Source: Purshia tridentata (taxonomy: Eukaryota; Streptophyta; Magnoliopsida; Rosales; Rosaceae). Taken from it: DNA of 20,812 bases. Every line of letters begins with the position of its first letter. The first letter of the stretch is position 1. The stretch spans positions 1 to 20,812 of the forward strand of contig QANT01000980.1 in NCBI GenBank assembly GCA_003254885.1. The letters run 5' to 3'. The notes beneath the pieces were generated by a model that was not told the origin of the DNA, made no database searches, and was given only the letters and a program-made list of their open reading frames with translations. Made by a program: the position numbers and the translations under genes. This document shows, piece by piece, positions 1-9,480 of the stretch.

Positions 1-964
1 TCGGTCACGTGTATGTGCATTTTTTGTTTTCATCTTTTGATCATACGTGCATAAGGAGAAAGACAGATATATATATATACAGAATGTTTTTAACAAAATC
101 AAAATTTCTCTTGAAATTTTCATATTTTTAAACCATCGAAATTCAAAATTTAGTTATGTAATAAAAACATTAACCAATAAAATTTAAAAAAAAAAAAACA
201 GTAAAGTAAACAACATTTCGGTATTTCATCCATATATACAGACATCTCTTAGAACAATAATATTTTATATGCATCCTCACAAGCTTATAATCAAATGGCT
301 TGCTATATATAAGAACAATAGTAATAAAAATAATAAAAGGGTTTAATTTGCTCCCACATGGGAAGCCCATTTAAAGAGATCGATCGAGATTTAAAATATA
401 GGTGTGCAGAAACACACACACACACCCATATATATATATATGCTAGGAACCATAGATCTTGAAATTAAAGAACAACCATATATATATATGCATGCATGAA
501 TGAATAAAGTAAAGAGAATTAGAGAGGGTAGTAATTGAACAAAGGTACATACCTTAGTTAATTACTTCAATGGCTTCTACCAACTTATGCCGTTTCGAAA
601 AGAAGATGGGGATGATCTTATACTAGAGTAATTCATCTTCACCTATAACTTTATAGAAGACGAATTGGTTTCCATTTATTGCAGAATCTCTACAATATCG
701 ATCATTAAGAGCTCAATCATATTTCCTGATTTTTCTGAAGAAGCTAAATAAACTTAAATTTGACTCTAATTTACATACCATAAATATCAAATCCGAATCA
801 ATTAGCCATTATAACAATTCCATTAGTCTGGTTTTTTTTTGTTCTACGATTCCTTTATACATTATAGTAACACCCATTTAGACAAAAAAAAAAAAAAAAA
901 TTTATTTTTAATATTTTGAAATAAAAAGACCTTTATTTTGAAAAGTGACTAGAGCATAGGACTA
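1..964. other. AT-rich non-coding DNA with microsatellites
   Basis: No credible protein is visible. The stretch is strongly AT-rich, with A- and T-runs (for example 883-900). On the minus strand an AAG|GTATGT sequence near 550 looks like a splice donor followed by intron-like, pyrimidine-rich DNA, so the edge of a host-gene exon (about 555-800, minus) is possible. No protein reading supports it, so I do not call a gene. Confidence 0.6.
409..441. repeat. Compound (CA)n-(TA)n microsatellite
   Basis: A CA run at about 409-426 passes directly into a TA run at about 428-441. Other short TA runs lie at 67-79 and near 479-490. These are simple sequence repeats with no evident function. Confidence 0.9.
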
Positions 965-973
965 GGGTAGCAT
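965..973. repeat. Left copy of 9-bp candidate target-site duplication
   Basis: GGGTAGCAT occurs here and again, identically, at 2508-2516. The two copies bracket a segment whose ends are rich in GAAATTTCG-type words in inverted orientation. A 9-bp duplication is typical of Mutator-like elements. Confidence 0.6.
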
Positions 974-1470
974 CAAGGAATGTAATTTCGATTTCGAGGA
1001 AATTTTCGATGGAAATTTCGACTAAATTTCGATTTCGTTAGGGTTTAGACAAAAACGACGGAAATTATTATTAAACGATGGAAATTTTAAATAAAACTTT
1101 ACCATATGTTTATTTTAACATATTATCTACTATATTTATAAAAAATATTAAAAGAATCAAACCATATTATAGGTTTCATATGATATAAGGTGAATATATT
1201 ACACGCGGGAGGTAAATTCTATTTAAAAAAAGGTGATGTAAGGTGAATATAAGGTGAATTACACTTATATATTTTATAATCTATATTCTTTAGGATATAA
1301 TATAAAATATTAGGATTTAGATCCTTTAGAGTATTTTAATTATTTTTTATATAAAAAATGTATTAGGGTTTGACAGTTTAAAAACAAACAACTAAACGAA
1401 ATCCCAAAACTAAATAGCTAAACTAATTCACAAACGAAATCCCAAAATCAAAAGGCCAAACAAAACTCCA

Positions 1471-1720
1471 AACTTTTTTTTTCTTTCCAATTGCCCAAAG
1501 GTTCAAACCCGAATCTTCAAACCCAAACCTTATTTCCTTTTTTCTTTTTTTCTTTTTTTTCTTTTTTTTGTCTTTCCTTCTTTTTTTTTCCTTTTTTTTT
1601 TTTCTCTTCCTTTCTTCCTTTTGTTTTGGCTACTGCCCTCACACGCCACTTCTCTCTTTTTTTTCCCTTTTTCTTTTTTTTTTCTTTCTTTTCTTTCTTT
1701 TTTCTTCCCACTTTCTCATG
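1471..1720 (+). repeat. Pyrimidine-rich low-complexity tract
   Basis: Long T and CT runs dominate this tract, and related CT-rich sequence with repeated CTCCCACTTTCCCA-type words lies at about 1740-1805 and 2040-2300. Predicted peptides here are Phe/Leu/Ser or Lys/Glu homopolymer artefacts of base composition, not genes. Confidence 0.8.
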
Positions 1721-1813
1721 TTCCCTTCTCTCTCTCTTTCCCAGGCCCTCTCTCCCACTTTACCACGCTTTCCCATATTCCCTTCTCTCCTACTTTCCCA
1801 TGTAGTACAATAC

Positions 1814-2022
1814 CTACAGTAGAAAGACATAAAGTTTGCTGCAAACTTTTTGAGCTCTGCGTTTTCCCCACCTACTGCAAATGTGGAGCAATCTTTCACA
1901 GAACCTCCAACCGCAACATCACCCACCTTGGTTAATCCCTTAGATGTTTCCTTCTGATTTGCTTCAGAAGCCTCACTAGTTTGAGAGTGCAGTTGAGAAG
2001 AAAGGGAGCTGTTTACGTTCAT
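1814..2022 (-). pseudogene. Possible captured host-gene exon fragment
   Basis: On the minus strand about 70 codons from ATG at 2022 have ordinary protein composition, unlike the CT-rich surroundings. The peptide is Ser/Glu/Lys-rich at its start and ends in a segment containing AELKKFAANFMSFYCR. At 1814 the frame meets a GT (GTATTG) that could be a splice donor, and upstream of the ATG a CAG near 2045 could be an acceptor. A stop codon lies directly before the ATG in the same frame, so the fragment is at best part of an exon, possibly frameshifted. I do not recognise the family. Its position inside a candidate Mutator-like element suggests a captured gene piece; that is inference. Confidence 0.35.
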
Positions 2023-2507
2023 TTTTCAATGAACTATTTTTCTCTGATGCCAAATTTCTTTTAACCCTTTCTCTCCCACTTTCCCACTCAGGAAGCCTTT
2101 CCTTCTTCTTCCCTTCCTTCCTGCCTTTTGCGTACTGCTGGCCTCCTCTGGTCTCTCTCCTCTTTTTTTCATTTTTTTCTTTTCCTTTTTTTCTTCCCCA
2201 GATTCATTCCCCCTTCCCCCTGCCTATCTTTTTCCCCACAGATCTATATTTCTCTGCTCTCTCCTCCCTCCCCCATCTCTCATCATCTCTCTTGATCTCC
2301 AGCCCCTGCCATCGAAACCCACCAAAAACCCAGCTCCGGCTGGCGTCAACTCCTCCCAAAATCCAAACCCAGAAAATTTCGCCGAAATTTTGGCAAAATT
2401 ACTGAAATTTAAACGAAAAATTGACGGAATGGTGATTTCGTTTCAGAACCCTCTAAAAACGATAATTTCGCCGAAATTTCGCCGAAATTATCGATATTAC
2501 ACTCGAT

Positions 2508-2516
2508 GGGTAGCAT
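2508..2516. repeat. Right copy of 9-bp candidate target-site duplication
   Basis: Identical GGGTAGCAT to 965-973, immediately outside the right inverted end of the candidate transposon. Confidence 0.6.
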
Positions 2517-2933
2517 GCATTTAAGTGTGATTTTGAAATATTAAAGTATTTTTGGGTCATAAAAATAATTTTATCGTGCTTTTGGAAAAGCATCTAATCG
2601 ATAGGTTATCGATACTTCTTCATAAATTGCTTTTAAGTGCTTACCTAAAATAGGAGAGTGTTAGGGTGTCTCAAAATTTTGTGCCTCAATTGTGTCTTAA
2701 TGATATAGTTTTTCTATGTAATAATAGTATTTAATTAATTTAAAGACAACTCATAATTATTTGTCATTTTAAAGACTTCTCTACCCTTTTCAATATCTTA
2801 ATAAATTTAAATTAAATTACAAAAGAATGAAATTTAAAAGAAATGTTTATATTAGGGTCTTTTAAGTTAATTGATTGCATTTCTTGAAATTTATGTAGAG
2901 AAGGGGGAATCTCCTTTCAAGAAATTGCACCAG
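2517..2933. other. AT-rich spacer with one short hairpin
   Basis: No gene is seen. A short imperfect inverted repeat (arms 2876-2889 and 2915-2929, TTTCTTGAAA and its complement, one bulged base) ends just before the candidate LTR start. Its significance is unknown. Confidence 0.5.
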
Positions 2934-3445
2934 TGTGGTCGAAACGTGAATTTTGGGAACATAGTGTTTGGGAATAACATCCCTAATGAGTCAATGGTCA
3001 AATCCTGAAGCCACACGGAATCTTAGATTTGAGTTTGACTCCTCAATATTGGTCAACGGCCCCTCCAACTGGATCGGATCCTACTACTATGGTCCGATCC
3101 GAACATAGCCCTACCAAGACCAAATGGTGATTCAGCTAAGATCGACAAAAACCATTGTCTGTTCGGATCGGATCCAGAATTGGCTCAAATCCTATCCGAG
3201 TTGACACATCAAGCAGAAGTCTTTTGTCCACTGCCTTGTGTTCTTCAATTCAACTCGGATTGGAAACAGTTGATCTCTCGATTCGAAAAAAACCTTGAGG
3301 AAAAAGCACATTTACGAATTGACTGCAACTCACAAGCACTTGTTCAGACTGGAATTGGCCTTCTTTGACTCATATTCATTCGAGCCGAGCACCCTTCCAT
3401 AGGCATTTATTGCACCTGACACATTGGAGGTACGTTAATGCTTTC

Positions 3446-3543
3446 CATTTAATGCATATTCGCTTTGTCCTGCTTTAGCCGATCACTTCCATTTAATGCA
3501 AGTGGCCTCCAGCCAATTGGAGTCATCTCTTTTGCATTAAATG
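3446..3543. repeat. U3 repeated motif CATTTAATGCA
   Basis: CATTTAATGCA occurs at 3446-3456 and 3490-3500, and its exact complement TGCATTAAATG at 3533-3543. All three lie 100-200 bp upstream of the TATA box, a position where LTR enhancer elements commonly sit. The role is inferred. Confidence 0.5.
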
Positions 3544-3647
3544 AAAGCCTGCTAGCCATCTAGTCAACTATAAGAATGACACTTAATCCCTACAATTATC
3601 CATGATCACCACTACAAATCCAAACGAAATATCTAATACCCTTTATC

Positions 3648-3655
3648 TATAAATA
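3648..3655 (+). promoter_or_regulatory. TATA box of the 5' LTR
   Basis: TATAAATA followed by AGAGGAC, in the right place for the U3/R boundary of a plant LTR about 350 bp before the primer-binding site. Transcription would start near 3680. Confidence 0.6.
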
Positions 3656-3815
3656 AGAGGACTTTCATTAGGGAATGGACACACAAAAACACTAAAAAAA
3701 CTTGCCCAAGCTTTGAAGAGAAAAGCCCAGAAGAATTTACATGTTTTCTTCCATTTTCTCCCGTTCTTGCCTTATTCATTATTCGTTCTTGCTTCTTCTT
3801 CCTTGCATCATACTA

Positions 3816-4024
3816 AGTTTGCCATCGAAGTGCCTTTGGCTGGTACCACACCGATACTCTTCATTGATCAAGTTGCAGAGGAAGGCTCAAGCTAACTCAT
3901 TGGTGTGTTCGGCTCCTACCTTTGACCCATCAGCTTACACACGTCAGCGAAAGAACTAATCTAAGTTGTTGTGAGGGTTTCAACATATTTTTGCATCAAT
4001 AGGTTGGCGCCGTCTGTGAGAAGA
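3816..4024 (+). repeat. First copy of 209-bp LTR-end/PBS repeat
   Basis: Matches 5719-5927 at a constant offset of 1903 bp. I count three substitutions (near 3863, 3870 and 3894). It includes the 3' end of the LTR and the primer-binding site. The match stops exactly at the single N at 4025. Confidence 0.9.
4005..4022 (+). other. Primer-binding site (first copy)
   Basis: TGGCGCC followed by GTCTGTGAGAA lies six bases downstream of the CA end of the LTR. TGGCGCC is complementary to the 3' end of a tRNA and is common in Tat and Athila Ty3/gypsy elements. The exact primer tRNA is not settled by eye. A second copy is at 5908-5925. Confidence 0.65.
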
Positions 4025-5020
4025 NCACTCTAACACACACACACACACACTTTCATGGCATTGTTAAGCATCAGAATCCACCAAACTATCAATCAACTAA
4101 TATGATAATCATGCAATTTCAAAAGACTACGAACATAAAGTTTGACTACCAAAGGCTTTGGCTATTTCCCTTTGGCGTTATACCTTCCTTATGCATATAC
4201 TAAGAGCTTATCGGGCCTACCCTAGCAAGTTAACGTGCATGTTCCTAGATAAACTAGGGCAATCACCCATGCACGAGTCATTAAGATTTGTGAAGATGTC
4301 AAACACGCAGACCCCCCTTCCAACCAAATGTACACGGCGCTACCATACGAATACTATTACCACAACCGTTGCTTAAGCGCCTGTTTGTTACTCCTAAAAT
4401 TGTCATCCTTTCGAGCTTATTCAATTTTATAACATCACTAGATGCTTATCCTTAAGGTGGCCAGTCAAAAAGACTCTACAACTAGTGCCTTGTTTAATTA
4501 GGTAATAGGATTTTATGTAAGTAACATCATCATTAATTCCAGAAATCATACTTCAAACATTGAACATAAATAGAGGCTTCATCTTTAACTTAACAATGCA
4601 TAAAAGTGACTAAGACATGAACAAATAAAATAAAATATTTAATTGAATAAACAAACTGCCAATCCATGTTCAAGGCCTTAATTAACACTTAAAAATAATA
4701 AAACAATGCAAAGAGCATGAAAAAGGAAGAAGGAAACCACAAGGAAGTCACGGCAAGGGCTAGGAAGCTTGCGGCTAGGCTAGGGCAGCAATGGGGTCCT
4801 CCTTGATGCTCACGGCAGGGCTGGGGCAGCAAGGGTGTCACGGCCTCCTCTTGATCCTCTAGGGCTGCACGGCACCACTCCTCCTCTTGGCTTGGCTTGC
4901 TTGCGGCACACTCTCTCTCTTTCTCTCTAAAAATATAAAATTCTGACTTTGGGATGTAAAGATGTATAGAGCTCTCTAGATGTGAAAGTTCATGTGTGTC
5001 AAATAATGAGGAGATGAGGC

Positions 5021-5030
5021 CTTTATATAG
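5021..5030 (-). promoter_or_regulatory. TATA box on minus strand
   Basis: The minus strand reads CTATATAAAG, flanked by CTCACTC upstream and followed by a GAGAGAAAGAGAGAG-type leader near 4910-4925. This fits a plant core promoter. No downstream protein is recognised. Confidence 0.4.
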
Positions 5031-5284
5031 GAGTGAGGAGGTGCTGATTCCTTGGCCTTCAAGGACTAGGTAACTTGCGGCACAAATAGGAAAGTAAAGC
5101 TAGGGTTTCTCCTTGTGGGCTTGCGGCATGGCTAGTCACTTAAGCCCATTCCTTGCGCCTCTTCCCTTGCATGCGTGTGGGCTTCTCCCATGGTCCATGC
5201 GCATGCTACCTTAGGCCCAATCCTTCATGTGATGTTGACTTGAGCTCATTGAAGCTTCTAGAACCCATTTGACCTAGGCCTAAC

Positions 5285-5560
5285 ATTCCTTGGTCCACTA
5301 GGAAACTTTGTCCAACTAGGGTTAGGTTTTCCTAGTCCAACTAGGGATAGGTTTTCCTAGTGCAATTAGGATTTCCCTTTTCAGTCCAACTAGGGTTTAC
5401 CTTTTCTAGTCCCACTAGGATTTACCTTTCCTAGTCCCACTAGGATTTCTCTGGCCCTGGACACTGATGGTTTTCCTGGTTTAGCTAGGATTCCTTGTTT
5501 GAATAGGATTTCAGTTTTCCTAGTTCTACCAGGATTTCTTCAGTTTTCCTAATTTGATCA
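5285..5560. repeat. Degenerate array of CCTAGT/ACTAGG dyads
   Basis: The phrase TTTTCCTAGTCCAACTAGG and its variants recur about every 25-38 bp. Each copy is itself a small palindrome: CCTAGT-CCA-ACTAGG at 5331-5345, the imperfect CCTAGTGCAATTAGG at 5356-5370, TCTAGTCCCACTAGG at 5405-5419 and CCTAGTCCCACTAGG at 5430-5444. More degenerate copies continue to about 5560. Confidence 0.75.
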
Positions 5561-5718
5561 GGAATTGTCCAATTTTGGTTCTTTTAGCTTCTTTCTTCAT
5601 AATTGCTTCATTTGACCTACAAAATACAGAAAAAAAGCAAAAAGACACAAAACGCCAAGTTCTAGAGTTCTAGGTTAGGGAGTTAGCATATAAAAACATG
5701 CACAAATGCACACTCAAC

Positions 5719-5927
5719 AGTTTGCCATCGAAGTGCCTTTGGCTGGTACCACACCGATACTCTTCCTTGATAAAGTTGCAGAGGAAGGCTCAAGCTAGCT
5801 CATTGGTGTGTTCGGCTCCTACCTTTGACCCATCAGCTTACACACGTCAGCGAAAGAACTAATCTAAGTTGTTGTGAGGGTTTCAACATATTTTTGCATC
5901 AATAGGTTGGCGCCGTCTGTGAGAAGA
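5719..5927 (+). repeat. Second copy of 209-bp LTR-end/PBS repeat
   Basis: Nearly identical to 3816-4024. It contains the LTR terminus (CA at 5900-5901) and the primer-binding site TGGCGCC (5908-5914). This copy is contiguous with the gag region and so is the one that fits a normal LTR-PBS-gag layout. Confidence 0.9.
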
Positions 5928-6059
5928 TAAGCACTCAGCTATGTTACTCATCTAGAGCATTCGACTTCCCCATTACTTTTCGATCATTTCCTCCTTGTTC
6001 CCCATGTCTATAGTTAAGTACACTAGAACCTTCTCTTCTACTCGGTCTTCGGACAAGCA

Positions 6060-7714
6060 ATGGACAATCAACCCGTACACCCCTACACAGGGGAGGAAGG
6101 CAAAATTGGCTCGGCGCTCAAGCCAAACCGAATGGCACCTGGCGGCAAAAATGCTTTTCTTTGTCAGAACAATGAGTTGTTGGCCAAAAAGGCCGAGCAA
6201 ACTACCTTATTAGCTCAGTAGCAAGCGCAGTTAGCTAATTTGGATCGTTTGGTTTAGCCTACTAGAACTACTCAAATAGCTCGTACTACTCAGACTGAAA
6301 CTGAGGTTCGATCATTCGAAACAGCCCGGGCACTCGAAACAGCTCGGGCGATCACCCAACTTAACATCGATAACCAACTGGCTCGGCGGAATATCGATTG
6401 TACCATTTTCGGCTTCGAGAGAATGCCAATGAACGAGCAACCTTGAATAAATAGACACTCGACTCATACTCTCCCTGAAAAGGCCAGCCTACCACCACAG
6501 TCCGAGCCGAATGGAGAATGAGAGTAAGCTCCCCGTACTAGAGCCCGCTCAGGGAAGTCACCCTCCAGCCCTTGCATTGGCTCAGCTTGGATCCTTTGCT
6601 CCTGCCACCTCGGCAGGCACCCGAAGGCCAGTCTTGTCTAGGCTGGGATCCTAGGCCCGATCTCCTCCCCTGCATGCACTAGTCCAATTCGCCTCATGTA
6701 CTCATCCCTCTGCTAGGGATCGCTTGAGGTTGGTAGTGGTCATGTTGGACCGACAGCTGGCAAGCATTTGCCTTGCTTGCCCACCCTTGGCTAACCGGTT
6801 AGGCTATCGAACCGAGGGATCGGCAGAGACAATACCAGAGTACATGGCATCTCCGGTGGACGATCAAGCCTGCACTTTTTTTCGTGACCAATTCCAGAGT
6901 GTCCATGACCGCCTTGGTCAGGTCAAGTAGTCGAGGGGGTACACCCACCGCAGGGACCGTGGGGATGAACGTCCTCGCCCATTTACTGGTAACATTTTAA
7001 ATGCTGAGGTGTCAACGGACACCAAACCCCCCAAGATCGATCAGAAGGACCCCCTAAACCATCGCGATGACTTTCGCTATGCAATGGAAGCTCGACAGGC
7101 TTCGGAGGCCACAAAATGCAGAATTTTCCCCTCCACTCTCCGTTGCTCGGCACAGGATTGGTTCCGGGGACTCCCTTCGAACTCTATTGACTCTTTCGCC
7201 AAGTTGAGGAGGGCTTTGATTGCCCATTATCAGATTGTATCTGAACGGCTGTACAACCTCAACAATTTGACCCTGATTAAGCAACAGGAGTATGAAATCC
7301 TGAAGACATATCTGATCTAGTTCAACATGGAATACACCAAGTACGACGGGTGCAGTGATCACTCAGCGAAGGTACCCTCGCAGGGTCTACTCCCTGGGGA
7401 CTTGTGGTCACATCTGATCCGTAACCCACCAATCAACTATTACGAGCTTTCTTCGAGTAGCCAAGTACGCCTATGTGGAAGAGTACGAGGCAAAGCTCGA
7501 ATCCCTCAAGACCAACCAGATGGTCAAGAGGAAAGAGGTTGAAGTGTTTAGCTCCAAGCCTTAACCTCAAGCCAAGAAGGGCCGAGTGGCCGAGCCGCGC
7601 CAGCTCTTGGGCAAAAAGTCTCAGTCCATTCAATACACTGGGTACACTCAATTGAATGTGACTCTTGAGCAGGTTCTCGGTCAGACCAAGAACCAACAGC
7701 TATTCTCTTCGTGA
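6060..7714 (+). pseudogene. gag: Ty3/gypsy gag, degenerate
   Basis: The likely start is ATG at 6060 (peptide begins MDNQPVHPYT), 135 bp after the primer-binding site. The frame runs through in-frame stops at 6219 and 6255 to a stop at 6444, then shifts. The conserved capsid-like core lies at about 7009-7320: DPLNHRDDFRYAM, CRIFPSTLRC, AQDWFRGLP and LIKQQEYE match the retrotransposon gag family (Retrotrans_gag). After a stop at 7318-7320 and a frameshift, a lysine-rich tail (AYVEEYEAKLESLK) runs to about 7714. I see no clear CCHC zinc knuckle, so this part may be deleted. Gag would form the virus-like particle that packages element RNA; this copy cannot make it intact. Confidence 0.8.
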
Positions 7715-7811
7715 TGCAACAAAAAGGCTTGCATGGGCGGGCGAAATTCCCTAATTCCTCACTAGAGGGCCAAAGTTCAAGCGGACTGAGCGTCGAAGAG
7801 CCACTCAAACA

Positions 7812-8428
7812 TTGCGACAGTTGATGCCGCGATTAGTTCGATTGGTGGCAAATTATCTTTTATTAGGAACTCCGCTCAGTCTCAGAAGGGGTACGTCTAG
7901 GAGGCTTACTGCCAGACTCCCTCATGAGACACTAGCAATCCTAGAAAATTCACCCGATATTTCCAAACGCCAGCACCGTGACTGGGCACCTATCACTTTC
8001 GAGCCTATCAAGTCAAGAGAAGTCATTTTCCCTCATTACGACCCTCTGGTGATAGTGGCGAAAGTCGCCAACATAACCGTGGCCCAAACCTTTGTAGACG
8101 GAGGCAGCTCAGTCAACATCTTATACTATGCTGTCTTCAAACAAATGAGCATCAACAAAGACAGGCTGGAGAGGGACACCCCATCCCTCATCGGCTTCGG
8201 AGGAGAGGTCGTGCAACCTCTGGGCCATATCTCCCTCCTACTCTTTCTGGGGAAGGGATCCATCAAACAGACGTGACGATGTACTTTATCAATGTCGACT
8301 GGCCGTCTGCCTACAATGTCATCCTAGGAAGGCCCGGTTTGGTCAACCTAGATTGTATCGTCCACTACGCCAACATGCTCATCAAGTGCCTGGTGGGTGA
8401 TGATTGCATCACCATCCAGGGTGACTAA
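7812..8428 (+). pseudogene. Ty3/gypsy aspartic protease, degenerate
   Basis: The frame from about 7940 contains ITFEPIKSREVIFPHYDPLV, then the active-site block FVDGGSSVNIL (catalytic Asp codon at 8097-8099; the family motif is D-[ST/G]-G-[AS]). After a stop at 8274-8276 and a frameshift it resumes with YFINVDWPSAYNVILGRPGL, the typical C-terminal ILGRP strand of plant gypsy proteases, ending at TAA 8426-8428. The protease would cut the Gag-Pol polyprotein. It sits between gag and reverse transcriptase as expected. It is not functional as it stands because the frame is broken. Confidence 0.8.
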
Positions 8429-8499
8429 TTCTCTGTGCATTCCTGCTACGCCAATTCGATCAAGCAAAAGGGTCAGGCACCAAATTCCCAAGAGACGCA

Positions 8500-9480
8500 T
8501 TCCATCGCCGAGATGAGGGGATGGCTTAGGGCCGAGACGTACAATGTGTCAGCCGAACGAGTCAGCCCGACCTCTCCCTATGGAGGATTGGGAAGAGGTG
8601 CCCATCGCCGAAGAACGTTTGAGCCAGGTGGTTTAGATCAGCACCTCACTATTTGCCGCTCGCAGAGCCGAAGTGTTAGCCTTCCTTAGTGCCAAAGCTA
8701 AGGTCTTCACCTGGTCATACAATGACATGTTAGACATCGCCACCGACGTCATCACCCACAGATTGAACATCGACCTGCGATGTAAACCCATTCATCATAA
8801 ACGAAAGACTTATGACCTACTCCTCTATGCTGCTATGGCGGAGGAAGTCACCAAGCTACAAAGGAATGAGTTCATCTATGAGGTCAACTATCTGAACTGG
8901 CTGGTCAACGTGGTGTTGGTCAAGAAGAGTAACGGCGAATGGCGGGTGTGCATGGATTTCACTGATCTTAACAAGGCATGTCCTAAGGATAACTTCTCCC
9001 TACCCAGGATAGACCAACTAGTCGAAGCTACAGCCGGGCACAAACTCCTTAGTTTCATGGATGCCTCCTCAAGTTACAACCAAATCCTAATACACAAGGC
9101 CAATCAAGAACACACCTCCATCATCATCGACCGGGGAACATACTGCTACAAAGTTATGACATTCGGTTTCAAGAATGCCAGAGCCACTTATCAGCGACTT
9201 GTCAATCACATGTTTTGAATTTTCATTGGTAAGTCCATGGAGGTTTATGTGGATGACATGCTCGTCAAGAGCGTCTGAGCGGAGGACCGTGTTCGCGACC
9301 TGGTAGACATGTTCAATGTGCTAAAAGAGTACCAAATGTGGCTCAACCCCACGAAGTGCGTGTTTGGGGTAGAATTGGATAAATTCTTGGGCTATATGTT
9401 AGCCAGCAGGGGATCGCGGCCAACCCAAAAACGATCTAGGCCCTGATCGACATGCAATCCCCTCGAATGATGAAAAAAAA
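8500..9480 (+). pseudogene. Ty3/gypsy reverse transcriptase, degenerate
   Basis: A long uninterrupted stretch (8673-9215) carries the RT fingers and palm: LVNVVLVKKSNGEWRVCMDF, TDLNKACPKDNFSLPRID, LLSFMDASSSYNQI (first catalytic Asp) and KVMTFGFKNARATYQRL. The YVDDM box follows at 9246-9260. In-frame TGA stops at 9216 and 9276 flank that box. The connection TKCVFGVELDKFLGYMLASRG precedes further breaks. Upstream, the phrase EMRGWLRAETYNVSAE and following residues at 8505-8690 belong to the linker between protease and RT, also frameshifted. The domain would copy element RNA into DNA in the cytoplasm. Confidence 0.9.

Larger units (their letters stand above)
974..2507. mobile_element. Non-autonomous DNA transposon, Mutator-like candidate
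   Basis: The 1.53-kb segment is flanked by an exact 9-bp direct repeat. Its left end contains TGTAATTTCGAT (from 982), and the reverse complement of the right end contains TGTAATATCGAT. Both ends are then packed with GAAATTTCG-like words pointing inward, giving degenerate terminal or subterminal inverted repeats. No transposase is visible inside. The interior holds long pyrimidine tracts and a minus-strand fragment that may be a captured exon (1814-2022). Mutator-like elements usually make 9-bp duplications and often capture host exons (Pack-MULEs). The inverted ends are shorter and less perfect than in typical MULEs, so a hAT-like element (8-bp duplication) remains possible. Confidence 0.5.
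2934..3998 (+). mobile_element. Candidate 5' LTR of Ty3/gypsy element
   Basis: The right edge is well supported: the sequence ends in TGCATCA (CA at 3997-3998), six bases before a TGGCGCC primer-binding motif. The left edge at TGTGGTCG (2934) is chosen only because LTRs begin with TG, so it is uncertain. Inside are a plant-type TATAAATA box at 3648-3655 and a U3 region with repeated CATTTAATGCA words. No matching 3' LTR was found in the window, so LTR length and target duplication cannot be confirmed. The last 183 bp of this LTR plus the primer-binding site recur at 5719-5927. Confidence 0.6.
4026..5718 (-). mobile_element. 1.7-kb insert, possible minus-strand LTR or LARD-type element
   Basis: This segment separates the two 209-bp LTR-end copies and encodes nothing recognisable. 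Read on the minus strand it starts TGTTGAGTGTGC (5717 downward). It then has an array of CCTAGT/ACTAGG dyads, a TATATAAAG box at 5021-5030 and a GA-rich leader, which is the order expected for the U3-R of an LTR. The plus-strand start is a CA microsatellite (4033-4050) directly after an N. No matching terminal repeat was found, so the element type is inferred and the left edge may be an assembly join. Confidence 0.35.

Noticed and set aside
1036..1046. Telomere-like TTAGGGTTT
   Set aside because: A single copy, also seen in part near 1365; this is a common telo-box word and not a telomeric array.
1491..1935. Plus-strand open frames rich in Phe, Leu and Ser
   Set aside because: They are translations of a pyrimidine-rich low-complexity tract; overlapping frames all look alike and no domain is seen.
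3180..4376. Small plus-strand open frames over the LTR and insert
   Set aside because: They have no homology I recognise and overlap LTR, primer-binding and microsatellite sequence.
5279..5580. CRISPR-like array
   Set aside because: Repeats are short, degenerate and palindromic with irregular spacing, there are no unique spacers of fixed length, and the window is a plant genome.
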